Positions 36,141 to 44,993 of a stretch of 64,000 nucleotides of DNA are shown one piece after another. Made by a program: the position numbers and the translations under genes. The number at the start of each line of letters is the position of its first letter. Position 1 is the first letter of the stretch. The notes beneath the pieces were generated by a model that had not been told where the DNA came from, made no database searches, and saw only the letters and a program-made list of their open reading frames with translations. Source of the DNA: Fen-1254 sp963769605 (GTDB lineage Bacteria > Bacteroidota > Ignavibacteria > UBA10030); assembly GCA_963769605.1 (NCBI GenBank), contig CAVYML010000009.1, forward strand, positions 1,624,313 through 1,688,312, in the 5' to 3' direction.

Positions 36141-36212
36141 ACCTTACGAAGGTGGGGTACCTTCGCAAAGTCGATGATACATTTTTATGCTCCGCGACCC
36201 TTCGCAAGGTGG
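36141..36212. repeat. Cluster of ACCTTCGCAAGGT-like palindromes
   Basis: Three related inverted motifs within 72 bases: ACCTTACGAAGGT at 36141-36153, TACCTTCGCAAAGT at 36158-36171 and CCCTTCGCAAGGTGG at 36198-36212. They lie just past the stop codon of the polysaccharide deacetylase. The rest of 35941-36220 is non-coding. Confidence 0.5.
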
Positions 36213-36220
36213 TATAAGCG

Positions 36221-37198
36221 CTATTCGCTTTCAATTCCGGTATAATCAAGTATTTCCTGAGGAACACGCGGTTCATCTGCGTAAAAAGATTTAGGCTTCT
36301 GCTGTGTCATTGCCCAATGGTCCAGCCAGGAAATGCCCCAGCTGCCGGTATATTTATCCTGTGTTTGATATGCCGGATCATGCAGCGCTGAATCAAGAGA
36401 AGTAAATGAATATCCTTCCGCCCGGATCATCCGGCAGAGGTCGCGGAAATAATATGAGTTGATGCGGTTCGAATGAATCAACAGAACATGCTGAATATTT
36501 CTTCCGAAGAGTTTTTGAGAAAATCCTTCCCAGTATTTCAGTTTCCTGTGCATGTATTCAATATAGGAAGTTCCCCATCGATGCATGACAGCGGTATCAT
36601 TGCGCTTATATGCTTTATCAAACGCCGCAGAAAATATCCACTCTCCATTATCGATGGTTACGGGCGCAACAGTGTAGCCGTGCTGTTTCAGAAAATCCTC
36701 GATCGAATCGCGGGCTGTTATTCGTCTTCCCACGTGAAGAAAAGGATGGCGAAACCACCGTGGCGTTTTTCCCTGTGCTGTTAGGAGTTCTTTGATCGTT
36801 CGCTCCCCCTTAATGATGTCCGTTTCAAACACAGAAACCGGAACTGTATTTGCGCTGATATGAGAATATGTATGATTTCCCAACTCAACTCCTGCATCGA
36901 GCCATTTCTTTAGAATCCGGACGCGTTCTGCGTCTCGTATGCCGTCGACTTCCAGTTTGATTTCGTTCACAAAAGCGACAACAGGAATATGCTCTTGTTT
37001 TATTTCTGTAATCAAACGGCTTACAATGGAATCCATCTCCGTATTGGAGACATAAGCAGCAATATTGAGCGGGAGATCGTCAAATGTCACCGCAATCCGA
37101 TTTGTATCTGCATTTGATAAGAGTTGTTGTCCCTGGCTGTATAGATGTCCGGGAATTCCGATAAGAATTATAATCCATAACCAGCAGCACTGTTTCAC
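36221..37198 (-). CDS. Secreted polysaccharide deacetylase (NodB homology)
   Basis: 325 residues with an N-terminal signal peptide (LWIIILIGIPGHLYSQG). The NodB fold motifs are TFDDLP (catalytic base Asp plus metal Asp), HTYSH (metal-binding HxxxH) and RHPFLH (active-site Arg). A second conserved His lies in LLIHSNRIN. Such enzymes remove N-acetyl groups from chitooligosaccharides, peptidoglycan or other cell-surface glycans. The substrate here is unknown. It appears monocistronic. Confidence 0.88.
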   Translation of the reverse strand: MKQCCWLWIIILIGIPGHLYSQGQQLLSNADTNRIAVTFDDLPLNIAAYVSNTEMDSIVSRLITEIKQEHIPVVAFVNEIKLEVDGIRDAERVRILKKWLDAGVELGNHTYSHISANTVPVSVFETDIIKGERTIKELLTAQGKTPRWFRHPFLHVGRRITARDSIEDFLKQHGYTVAPVTIDNGEWIFSAAFDKAYKRNDTAVMHRWGTSYIEYMHRKLKYWEGFSQKLFGRNIQHVLLIHSNRINSYYFRDLCRMIRAEGYSFTSLDSALHDPAYQTQDKYTGSWGISWLDHWAMTQQKPKSFYADEPRVPQEILDYTGIESE

Positions 37199-37284
37199 GT
37201 TGTTTTCCTTCTTTCATTTTTTGCCACGTACATAATATGTTAAAAAACCGTATCAACCAAGGCAAAACAAGAAATACTTGAAGC

Positions 37285-37314
37285 ACAAAAAGCCGCACAA
37301 GTGAGTGTGCGGCT
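37285..37314 (-). terminator. Terminator of the ECF/TonB-like operon (minus strand)
   Basis: 8-bp stem AGCCGCAC/GTGCGGCT (37291-37298 with 37307-37314). On the minus strand it ends in TTTTTG. It lies about 90 bases past the stop of the TonB-like gene. Confidence 0.75.
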
Positions 37315-37401
37315 TCCTGTTATACAAAGGACGCATATCATAGAGTCGGTTGAATGGACATATTGAAGATCCGGCACAGTCGCTCTTTATTCAAAAAACC
37401 T

Positions 37402-38202
37402 TTAAAAGCTTACATGCCAGCGGACGATCTTCCATGTGTTCTCTGTACTCTTTGAGAGAACAATAGTATGAATCCGTTTACTTTTCCCTTTTGGAAGTTC
37501 AGATGTCCATTCGACGACCGCCATATCGTTTCCATCATTGATGTTGATATTGCAGTTTACATTCTGTTTATCCCTTTTCTCAACAAGATGAACATCCTTC
37601 TGTTCACCATTCAATACACTGAGAAGGTTCACTGTCCTTGTATTATAAATAAGTAAAGCGGATTTCCCGATATGCGACCTGGATTTTTCTATATCCGTTC
37701 CCTGGAAAATGTTCTCAATAATCGTCTGAATTGAATCTGAGTTTTTTTCCAAATCCGCATGGCCGCTCTCTTTTAATTTGAAATGGAAAGGAATTGTTAC
37801 CCAGACGGCTACCGGTTTACCCTGCATTTGTGCAGGGGAAAATTTACATTGCTTAGCCGCTGTGTAAACTGCTTCTTCGAATGCTTTTCCCTGTACCTTT
37901 TGTTCTCCGGGCTTATCGGTTTTTTCGGCTGTTCGTGTGGAAAAAACTTCTATTCTTTCACTTCGTGTTTCCGTAACGTTGCCGTTAACATCGATCAATG
38001 CCTGTATGTACACATTTGCTTCCCAGCCGCCGCTCAGCATGCTTGGCGGGTACTGGGGATTTACCGAATTGACTATAACTGGTTCTTTATCATGCGGAAT
38101 ATTCTCGTCAGGAGGAGGGAAGTTGTTGCTCTGTCCCGTTACGGTGCAGAACACACCGGTCATAAGAGTCAAAAATGCAACGATATAAGTTTTCTTTTTC
38201 AT
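37402..38202 (-). CDS. Exported protein with TonB C-terminal-like domain
   Basis: 266 residues from ATG 38200-38202, chosen because AAAGGAAAC precedes it and a clean signal peptide follows (KKKTYIVAFLTLMTGVFCTV). The longer frame only adds upstream coding DNA. Residues about 40-150 resemble the TonB C-terminal domain: VNPQYPPSMLSGGWEANVYIQ, DVNGNVTE and AAKQCKFSPAQMQGKPVAVW. The C-terminal half (about 110 residues) is unknown. It overlaps the anti-sigma gene end by four bases, so it belongs to the sigma/anti-sigma operon. Without a transmembrane anchor beyond the signal peptide, it may be a periplasmic partner rather than a true energy transducer. Confidence 0.75.
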   Translation of the reverse strand: MKKKTYIVAFLTLMTGVFCTVTGQSNNFPPPDENIPHDKEPVIVNSVNPQYPPSMLSGGWEANVYIQALIDVNGNVTETRSERIEVFSTRTAEKTDKPGEQKVQGKAFEEAVYTAAKQCKFSPAQMQGKPVAVWVTIPFHFKLKESGHADLEKNSDSIQTIIENIFQGTDIEKSRSHIGKSALLIYNTRTVNLLSVLNGEQKDVHLVEKRDKQNVNCNININDGNDMAVVEWTSELPKGKSKRIHTIVLSKSTENTWKIVRWHVSF

Positions 38203-38654
38203 TGGTTGTTTCCTTTCGATGGTGATTGACCGACGACCACGTAACCGGTTACATCTACATCCGGAAGCGGAGTAAGGCATACGATGGTTTGCTGCGGTTG
38301 TGAATAAGAATATCGATACCAGAATGATGAGATACATGCCGTTAGAATAATGGACGCCAATACAGCCAGGCATGCGGTGCGGAAAGAATACATCCGTTCC
38401 GGCCGCAGCCATAGAATGTATCTTCTTGGATTTTTTGCCGATGAAGGCAGAGAGAGAATACGCCGATCCAGCGAAGCCGGTACTTGCTGCGGCTGCGCAG
38501 AAGAAAGTTCATGGTTCAGCTTGAGAAGATTCTTTAAAAAAGCGCGGCATTCTTCACAGCTATGGAGATGTCCGAATAATTCCGCTTCAATACAGATTGA
38601 AAGTTCTCCGTCTATCCATTGACTGAGAGATTCTTGCGTATGGATGCAATTCAT
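38199..38654 (-). CDS. Anti-sigma factor with zinc-finger (zf-HC2) domain
   Basis: 151 residues. The N-terminal anti-sigma domain has the His-x3-Cys-x2-Cys motif in HLHSCEECRAF, and a single transmembrane segment (CLAVLASIILTACISSFW) follows at about residues 95-112. A short periplasmic tail ends the chain. It lies seven bases after the ECF sigma factor gene and is its presumed inhibitor: it would hold the sigma at the membrane until a signal releases it. Confidence 0.85.
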   Translation of the reverse strand: MNCIHTQESLSQWIDGELSICIEAELFGHLHSCEECRAFLKNLLKLNHELSSAQPQQVPASLDRRILSLPSSAKNPRRYILWLRPERMYSFRTACLAVLASIILTACISSFWYRYSYSQPQQTIVCLTPLPDVDVTGYVVVGQSPSKGNNQ

Positions 38655-38661
38655 AATTCAC

Positions 38662-39192
38662 CTATGTGTAGTACAATTTCAATTTTTCCATTAATGCTTT
38701 GCGCGCCTTAAACAGCCGCGACTTCACAGAGCTTTCCGTGTCGCCTGTCATTGATGCAATCTCAGTATAAGAGAGTTGTTCAAATTGCCGCAGAACCAAC
38801 ACTTCACGGTATTCCGTTTTCAATTGACACAGCAATGATTGAATAATCTCCGTTGTTTCCGCTCTCACCGTCATGTCATGCGGCGTTTGATCGGTCCACA
38901 CATCGTCGTCAGTACGGGCTCCGTTCCGTTTTTGCCTGCGAAAAAAAGACAATGCCTCGTTCCGTGCAATGCTCAACAGCCATGCATGGAGAACATTCGG
39001 ATTCTGTAAAGTTCCAGCATGCGTGAACATCTTTAGGAAAGTCTCGTGTGTTGCATCTTCTGCTGCAGCGTGATCGGTCAGCATCTTCAGGCAATAGCGA
39101 TAGATGCCGGTTTTATGACGTTCGTACAGCTCGGCAAATGCCTGCTGATTGTTCATGCGCATCTGTTCGAGTAATTCCGCGTCGCTTGCCAC
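38662..39192 (-). CDS. ECF RNA polymerase sigma factor
   Basis: 176 residues with sigma region 2 (AFAELYERHKTGIYRYCLKML, AAEDATHETFLKMF) and region 4 (LSYTEIASMTGDTESSVKSRLFKARKAL), separated by an acidic linker. It is the first gene of a sigma, anti-sigma, TonB-like operon. The promoter and probable autoregulation site should lie just right of 39192. Confidence 0.9.
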   Translation of the reverse strand: MASDAELLEQMRMNNQQAFAELYERHKTGIYRYCLKMLTDHAAAEDATHETFLKMFTHAGTLQNPNVLHAWLLSIARNEALSFFRRQKRNGARTDDDVWTDQTPHDMTVRAETTEIIQSLLCQLKTEYREVLVLRQFEQLSYTEIASMTGDTESSVKSRLFKARKALMEKLKLYYT

Positions 39193-39506
39193 TAATATGA
39201 TTTCCTATGATTGATTCCTTTGTATACAAGAAAGATGCAGAAAGAAGAAGAAAGTTGCTCGGAAAAATTGCGGTGGGAACATTCCCGGGTGTCGGAAACG
39301 CTGAAATAATGTATATTCGAACATTCATGGCCACGGGAGAGAAAAATATATACCGGCATATTACATTCCCATTTTCCGGACTCTTTCTATTGTGTCAGCA
39401 GGCGAATCCGGTTGGCTGCTTTATTTTTCCCTGCATGCCTCGTTGATTCTTCCCGCGCGAAAGTTTAGATTGAACCAACAACCAATGCATTTCTATAGGT
39501 GAAAGT
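39193..39506. other. Divergent intergenic region
   Basis: Between the ECF sigma gene and the SDR gene. An open plus-strand frame (39207-39446) exists but has no ribosome binding site or recognisable features, so I treat it as spurious. Promoters for both flanking genes are expected here. Confidence 0.35.
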
Positions 39507-40319
39507 ATGATTAAAACTTCATTCAGCGAACAGGTTATCGTTCTTACCGGCGCTTCCAGCGGAATCGGAAGAGAACTTGCACTGCAACTCGCCCGGCAAG
39601 GAGCTTTTCTGGCATTAGCATCTCGCAATAGCGAAAAGCTTTCACAACTGGCAAAGGAATGCGAACAGCTGAACGGAAAAGCTTTGGCAATTCCTACGGA
39701 CGTCAGCCGCCCGCAGGATTGCGCGGCGCTTATCCAAAAAACGGTCAACGCGTATAAGCGTTTGGATATACTCATCAACAATGCCGGCCTGACGATGTAC
39801 GGCAACTTCGAAGATATAAAAGATATTGAAATGTTCGAAACCCTGATAAAAGTGAATTACCTCGGAAGTGTTTATTGCACACATTACGCTCTTCCTTATC
39901 TTAAACAATCTCGCGGAAGAATTGTCGGTATCTCCAGCCTTACCGGGAAAAACGGCGTACCGACCAGAACTGGATATGCTGCAAGCAAACATGCTATGGC
40001 CGGATTCTTCGATTCCTTAAGAATTGAATTAGCCGGTTCGGGTGTAACGGTCACTATGATCTATCCCGGATTTGTTGCGACTGAAATGCGGGAGCGCGCA
40101 TTAGGTGTGGACGGAAAGCCAATAGGAAAAAGTCATCTGGACGAAGGTAACGTTATGCCGGTGGAACGGTGCGCCGGAATGATTCTTACTGCTGTAGAAA
40201 AGCGGAAGCGCGAACTGATCATGGGTTTCAGAGGTAAGATAGGGCAGTGGCTAAAACTTATCGCCCCGGGGTTGACGGATAGAATAGCACGGAAATCGAT
40301 TATGACCGGCCGTGCATAA
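39507..40319 (+). CDS. Short-chain dehydrogenase/reductase
   Basis: 270-residue classical SDR. The NAD(P)-binding motif is LTGASSGIGREL, the structural motif is NNAG, the catalytic Ser is in GISSLTGK and the pair is YAASK. The C-terminal extension (RGKIGQWLKLIAPGL) is common in membrane-associated SDRs acting on lipids or long-chain substrates. The substrate is unknown. An Arg after the glycine motif region (ASRN) suggests NADPH preference. It stands alone between two ECF operons. Confidence 0.9.
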   Translation: MIKTSFSEQVIVLTGASSGIGRELALQLARQGAFLALASRNSEKLSQLAKECEQLNGKALAIPTDVSRPQDCAALIQKTVNAYKRLDILINNAGLTMYGNFEDIKDIEMFETLIKVNYLGSVYCTHYALPYLKQSRGRIVGISSLTGKNGVPTRTGYAASKHAMAGFFDSLRIELAGSGVTVTMIYPGFVATEMRERALGVDGKPIGKSHLDEGNVMPVERCAGMILTAVEKRKRELIMGFRGKIGQWLKLIAPGLTDRIARKSIMTGRA

Positions 40320-40350
40320 AGCTTGAAATTAACGGATATTCGTTTCCCTT

Positions 40351-40749
40351 TTACTTCACCCTTTCCCGGGATTTGAATTTTGATTCGAGGAGCGTCAGCA
40401 GCGCCATGATGCCGCCGAAGGACAACATGACATACATGATAAATTCATTCTTAACAAGAGAATTTCTCAATTCCCCGATTTGAAAAAGTATCTCACGAGG
40501 CATATTGCTTGACTGGAGAGCGATATTAAAAACATTCAAACCTAAAAGCCATAGAACAAGGAAGATAAGAGTATCGACCGCAGCGAAGGCAAGAAAGCAT
40601 AAGAAAATATTTTCAAGAATGCGCCGCCTGCGGCTTTCATGCAGGATTTTTTTCATTGTCGTTCCGTTGAAATCCGGATCGGTTACTTCCAGATAGCTGC
40701 TCTTCAGGATTTCTTTCGTGAGCATTTCGATATTTGAATTCTTCGTCAT
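40351..40749 (-). CDS. Small membrane protein of an ECF operon (possible anti-sigma)
   Basis: 132 residues with two transmembrane segments (FLCFLAFAAVDTLIFLVLWLL and FIMYVMLSFGGIMALLTLL) and a cytoplasmic N-terminus of about 45 residues. Its start overlaps the end of the upstream sigma gene by four bases. The position and the soluble N-terminal segment suggest it could regulate the sigma factor, but it lacks a zinc-finger motif and matches no family I know. Confidence 0.7.
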   Translation of the reverse strand: MTKNSNIEMLTKEILKSSYLEVTDPDFNGTTMKKILHESRRRRILENIFLCFLAFAAVDTLIFLVLWLLGLNVFNIALQSSNMPREILFQIGELRNSLVKNEFIMYVMLSFGGIMALLTLLESKFKSRERVK

Positions 40750-41309
40750 AACAAAGATTGAACTTCCAGCTTTAAATTTTTATTTAAGATCGTATACATT
40801 TTATTCCTTGCCCTGTGTAATTTCATTTTAACATTTTCCTGAATAATGCCCGTTATTTCCGTTATTTCGTCTATAGAGTTTTCGTTCAAATAATAAAGCG
40901 TCAGAAGCATCCGGTCTTCAATGCATAATTCCTCAAGTGCAAGATGGATGAATTTTTTCCGATCCGACTCATCCAGACTGCGATATGCCGATTCTACGTT
41001 TTCAACAATGGAGTCGGCAGTATCGTCCGCATCTATACTGCTCGATTCCAACTTTTTATTCCTTGTCCTCGAGAGCGAGCTGTTGACCACAATCCTGTAT
41101 AACCATGTAGAAAATTTAGAATCTTTCCTGAATTTATCAAGCGACCTGAATGCTTTTAGAAATGAATCCTGGACGATTTCTTCAGCGTCTTCTCTATTAC
41201 CTGCAATTCGGTATGCTATAGAGAAAGCCATGCCTTTATATTTCTCAATAAAATATGAATATTTGGATACGTTTCCTTCAAGAACTAATCTCAAATATAA
41301 ATCGTCCAT
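40746..41309 (-). CDS. ECF RNA polymerase sigma factor
   Basis: 187 residues from ATG 41307-41309. A longer frame overlaps the preceding gene and is not likely. Region 2 is present as YSYFIEKYKGMAFSIAYRIA and DAEEIVQDSFLKAFRSL, and region 4 as IDEITEITGIIQENVKMKLHRARNKM. It lies two bases after the DUF6249-like gene and overlaps the following membrane-protein gene, so the three form a tight operon. Confidence 0.88.
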   Translation of the reverse strand: MDDLYLRLVLEGNVSKYSYFIEKYKGMAFSIAYRIAGNREDAEEIVQDSFLKAFRSLDKFRKDSKFSTWLYRIVVNSSLSRTRNKKLESSSIDADDTADSIVENVESAYRSLDESDRKKFIHLALEELCIEDRMLLTLYYLNENSIDEITEITGIIQENVKMKLHRARNKMYTILNKNLKLEVQSLL

Positions 41310-41311
41310 TG

Positions 41312-41683
41312 CTATCCGGCCGATTTCGTTTCTGTTTTCTTTCTGTACACATAATAGCCGATTAATCCGAAACCGCCGAAGAGAAGCGCCATAATCGGCA
41401 TAATTACTTCCTCTCGCATTGGAGTATAGACGGAGAGAATGTATCCCAATAACAATCCCAATCCTATTCCGCCCATAAGCATTCCCCACATAAGAACCTG
41501 ATTGAAGGTCGTTTCTTCCTTTAAATAAATTGAAGCATCCACGCCTTTTTCAATCAAAGCCATTCTCTCCTTGTTTTTAGCTTTCCGGCTAAAGTAATAA
41601 ATCAGCACGATGAGAGTGGGCATTCCACCAAAAATAAGAAGAACGGCTACCATTCCTGTTAAAATTCCGAGTACGTTTTCCAT
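41312..41683 (-). CDS. Small membrane protein, DUF6249-like
   Basis: 123 residues with an N-terminal transmembrane helix (GMVAVLLIFGGMPTLIVLIYY), a soluble linker with the conserved ALIEKGVDAS, and two further helices (MLMGGIGLGLLLGYIL and MPIMALLFGGFGLIGYYVY). The linker motif matches the DUF6249 family, which frequently precedes ECF sigma genes in Bacteroidota. It is first in the operon and may be part of the signal-sensing or anti-sigma machinery, which I infer from position only. Confidence 0.7.
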   Translation of the reverse strand: MENVLGILTGMVAVLLIFGGMPTLIVLIYYFSRKAKNKERMALIEKGVDASIYLKEETTFNQVLMWGMLMGGIGLGLLLGYILSVYTPMREEVIMPIMALLFGGFGLIGYYVYRKKTETKSAG

Positions 41684-41808
41684 TTTACTCTCCAGTCATA
41701 GGTTGTTTAATAGTCCATTTACAAGGTATGACTATATGAAATGGAGTTCGGTAACAGGATTGGAGGAATATTTATACCTGCATAGTGTATCATTGATCAA
41801 TCAAAATC

Positions 41809-41853
41809 TTCCTGTAAAAGACCTGTCCGACCGCAGTCGGACTCTACAAGGGA
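41809..41853. repeat. Hairpin repeat, copy 2 (AGTCGGACTCTAC family)
   Basis: Contains TCCGACCGCAGTCGGACTC, whose TCCGAC/GTCGGA arms pair. It shares CCTGT-AAAAGA and GCAGTCGGACTCTACAAGGG with the element at 14129-14179. It lies between the DUF6249-like gene and the end of hoxH. Confidence 0.6.
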
Positions 41854-41904
41854 CTTAAAAATGGAACAAAAAAGCTTTGATTACAAAATACACCCGGTTA
41901 CTTT

Positions 41905-43356
41905 TTATGTTACCTTTCGATCGATCAAATTTCCATCCGCATCGCAGAGCAAAATCTCCAGCGACATTTGCCCGAGTGCGTGCGTAGCGCAGCTTAAGCA
42001 CGGATCGTATGCGCGTATGGCAACCTCTATCGCGTTCGTCATTGGCTCTGTAATTTCCTTTTTGCCGCTCAGCCGTGTTTTGGCAACATAGTTCACTGCG
42101 CGGTTCATCGGTTCGTTATTGTTGGTCGTAGAAACGATCAAGTTTGCCATAACAATCTGATCGTTGTCGTTAATGCGGTAATGGTGAAAAAGCGTTCCTC
42201 TCGGCGCTTCGAGAACGCCGACGCCTTCCTGCTTTTTCTCTCCTTTGCGGACAAGCTCTGTGTCCTGAAGCGAAGGGTCATGAAGCAGGTCGTTTATCAC
42301 TTCAGCCGCGTGAAGCAGTTCTATATAACGCGCATAGTGCGTATGCATGCACATGTTGTTCGGCTTGCCGTTTGTAAGGGCTTTAAATTGCTCGTACTCT
42401 TTTTGAGCCAGCGGAGTTGGAATGAATGAGCATGTATTCATCCTTGCCAGCGGACCAACACGGTACCATCCTTTGTCTTCGCCGAGCTTTGCAATGTACG
42501 GGAACTTCATATAACTCCACGAGCGGACTTCCTCGTAGATGAAATTGTAGTATTCCTGATAATCCAGATTATCAAGAATGACATTCCCTTCACTATCAAT
42601 TGCACGGATTACTCCATGATAAAGATCGAGTGCGCCGTCTTTTCTTACCAGGCTTAGATGGTTGGACGGAAAAACCGAGAATGTATCGATAAAGTCCTTG
42701 TTTTTCTTGTAATATGTTTTAAAAAATTCAATGGCAGACTGTGCCAGTGCGATCATCGCTTCGGCATTCAGCGGCGCTGCTCCTTTTAAAAATTTATCCC
42801 GCTCTTCTTCGGAAAGATTTTTATTCACGCCGCCGGGAATTGCACCGGTGCCGTGAATCTTTTTCCCCGCCGTTGCTTCAATCAATTCCTGCCCGAATTT
42901 TCTCATCATAACACCCTGCACCGCAAGATCCCTATTGGCGCGGGCAACGCCGACGATATTGCGAATTTTCGGATCGGCGTCGATGCCGAACAATAAATCG
43001 GGAGAAGCAAGATGGAAAATGTGCAATGCATGGGATTGAAAGATCTGTCCGTAGTGCATCAGCCTGCGGACTTTTTCTGCAACGGGTGAAAGCCCGGTTC
43101 CCGTTCCCGCACCTACGATAACATCCAGCGCCTTAGCGGCGGCAAGATGATGACTGACGGGACATATTCCACACAGCCGCTGAACGAGTACCGGTGCTTC
43201 CCAGTACGGCACTCCCTGCATAATACGCTCAAAACCGCGGAACTCCACGACATGCAAACGGCTGCGCACGACGTTTCCCTGTGCATCGAGGTAAATGGTA
43301 ACTTTGCCGTGTCCTTCAACGCGGGTAATCGGTTCAATAGTAATTTTCTGCGTCAT
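41905..43356 (-). CDS. hoxH: NAD-linked [NiFe] hydrogenase large subunit
   Basis: 483 residues. Ni-binding motifs are RLCGICPVSHH near the N-terminus (two Cys) and DPCLSCATH near the C-terminus (two Cys). The segment after the second motif (ALGQMSLEILLCDADG...) should be removed by a maturation protease, which is not encoded in this window. The L1 form and operon partners point to group 3d bidirectional enzymes. It is the last gene of hoxF-U-Y-H. A 195-base gap separates it from hoxY, longer than the other gaps and without a clear gene. Catalyses H2 oxidation/proton reduction at the Ni-Fe site. Confidence 0.93.
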   Translation of the reverse strand: MTQKITIEPITRVEGHGKVTIYLDAQGNVVRSRLHVVEFRGFERIMQGVPYWEAPVLVQRLCGICPVSHHLAAAKALDVIVGAGTGTGLSPVAEKVRRLMHYGQIFQSHALHIFHLASPDLLFGIDADPKIRNIVGVARANRDLAVQGVMMRKFGQELIEATAGKKIHGTGAIPGGVNKNLSEEERDKFLKGAAPLNAEAMIALAQSAIEFFKTYYKKNKDFIDTFSVFPSNHLSLVRKDGALDLYHGVIRAIDSEGNVILDNLDYQEYYNFIYEEVRSWSYMKFPYIAKLGEDKGWYRVGPLARMNTCSFIPTPLAQKEYEQFKALTNGKPNNMCMHTHYARYIELLHAAEVINDLLHDPSLQDTELVRKGEKKQEGVGVLEAPRGTLFHHYRINDNDQIVMANLIVSTTNNNEPMNRAVNYVAKTRLSGKKEITEPMTNAIEVAIRAYDPCLSCATHALGQMSLEILLCDADGNLIDRKVT

Positions 43357-43551
43357 GATCTTGTCTCCTTTGTCAACGAGATTCGTCGATCATCGAACCA
43401 TCGAATCCAGCTTAAACTGTTCCGCACCGCGATCCGCTCTCTTGCATCGCATTGAGGCTTTCACGCGACGGGTTGGATCTCCTTCTCGTTCATGTTGTAG
43501 TCTCGCTTCTCATCTTATAAGTATTGAACAAGATATTATTCTCTGAAATAG

Positions 43552-44109
43552 TTAATCATACTTGATTAATTCGTACGGCAATTTCATTTCGCTGCCGGTA
43601 ATCAGCGCCGTCAGCGCGTTGTAAATCAAATCGGCGCGCGGCGGACATCCAGGCAAAAAATAATCCATCTTCACGATCTCATGGCAGGGATAAACACGGT
43701 CGAGCAGCATAGGAAGCTCCGTATCGTTGGGCAGAATCATTTCCGGATTATGTCCCTTTACCGTAGGCCCGTTTAAGTAAGCTTCATCGATGCATTCGCG
43801 GATGGGAATGCCGTTGCGCATCGAAGGGAGTCCCCCCATAATTGCGCATTCGCCGAGAGAAATGAGAATTCGGCAGTTCTTCCGGAATTCCTTAAGAACA
43901 TGTACATTCTCACTGTTGCAGCAGCCGCCTTCGATAATTCCGATATCGCAATACTCGGTAAATGTTTTAATGTCATTGATCGGCGATTTATTGAAATCGA
44001 CCAGATCGATCAGGGTTAAAATTCTTTCATCGATATCAAGAATGGACATGTGGCAGCCGAAACATCCCGCCAACGAAGCGGTGGCAATAATTGGTTTCTT
44101 CTTTTCCAT
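43552..44109 (-). CDS. hoxY: [NiFe] hydrogenase small subunit
   Basis: 185 residues, the short type that carries only the proximal [4Fe-4S] cluster. Ligand cysteines are in AGCFGCHMS, GGCCNSENV, LGECAIMGG and FLPGCPPRAD. There is no Tat signal peptide, so the enzyme is cytoplasmic, as expected for HoxY. It passes electrons between HoxH and the HoxU/HoxF diaphorase module. Confidence 0.93.
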   Translation of the reverse strand: MEKKKPIIATASLAGCFGCHMSILDIDERILTLIDLVDFNKSPINDIKTFTEYCDIGIIEGGCCNSENVHVLKEFRKNCRILISLGECAIMGGLPSMRNGIPIRECIDEAYLNGPTVKGHNPEMILPNDTELPMLLDRVYPCHEIVKMDYFLPGCPPRADLIYNALTALITGSEMKLPYELIKYD

Positions 44110-44222
44110 AATGTTCCCTTACAACTGATATAGTTCACATATTTAAAAAGATTTTCCGGCAATCCTGAGCAGACTATGTTCAAACATGAATTGCCTTTTA
44201 TCCCGTTATGCTTTGCGGGATG

Positions 44223-44927
44223 TCAGGTGCGCAGCTTTTCCGTTTCACTTCCGATCGGCGTATGTTCATACTTGCGCTTATCGATCGGTATTTGGTACGC
44301 CCCCTCTTTACCCATGAGCGCCCCGGTCGGACAAAGTTCTGCCGCCCGCGCAGCAATTTCGCGAGTCATGTGCTGACCTGAATTATGTGCGATGCTTATT
44401 TCTATCTTATGTCCGCGTCTTCTGAATGCGAAAAATCCTTTTCCCTGTTCATCTTTTATTGCACGGATGCATCGTTTGCACAGAATGCATCGGTTATGGT
44501 CTTTTACTAAAAATGGATTTTGAGCATCAACCGTCCGTCTGGGGAATGAATAGGGAAATCTCGGCACCATAATCTGAAAAAGGTATGCAAGCGCCTGCAA
44601 ATCGCAGTTTCCGCTTTTCTCGCACACCGGGCAGATGTGATTTCCTTCCACGAACATAATCTCTAAAATTGATTTACGAAGTTCATGCAGATCGGGGGTA
44701 TTGGTTTTTACATCCATTCCATCGGAAACGGGAGTTGTGCAGGCTGTGCTGTACCTTCCATTTACGCTGACGGTGCACATTCTGCAGGCGCCGCGGGGCT
44801 TAAAGCCGGGAATGTTGCAGAGCGTAGGAATGAAAATTCCGCTCTCACGGGCAACATCAATGATGTACGTTCCGGTCTTAACAAGATATTCTTTGCCGTC
44901 CATCATAAATTTTACTATTGTACTCAT
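44223..44927 (-). CDS. hoxU: Hydrogenase diaphorase iron-sulfur subunit
   Basis: 234 residues, related to the N-terminal part of NuoG. An N-terminal [2Fe-2S] ferredoxin domain (LCNIPGFKPRGACRMC, then a further Cys in YSTACTTP) is followed by a His/Cys cluster motif (GNHICPVCEKSGNC) and a [4Fe-4S] motif (CILCKRC with a distal CPTGAL). It wires the hydrogenase module to HoxF. It lies between hoxF and hoxY, with gaps of 66 and 113 bases. Confidence 0.92.
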   Translation of the reverse strand: MSTIVKFMMDGKEYLVKTGTYIIDVARESGIFIPTLCNIPGFKPRGACRMCTVSVNGRYSTACTTPVSDGMDVKTNTPDLHELRKSILEIMFVEGNHICPVCEKSGNCDLQALAYLFQIMVPRFPYSFPRRTVDAQNPFLVKDHNRCILCKRCIRAIKDEQGKGFFAFRRRGHKIEISIAHNSGQHMTREIAARAAELCPTGALMGKEGAYQIPIDKRKYEHTPIGSETEKLRT

Positions 44928-44993
44928 ACATTATCCTTTCAAGAACAGGATGGAGTCTCTCATCCGACGGGCTCCAACGATAATATTTTTCAA

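Noticed and set aside
39207..39446. 79-residue ORF between the ECF sigma gene and the SDR gene
   Set aside because: No ribosome binding site and no recognisable features; it lies where two divergent promoters are expected.
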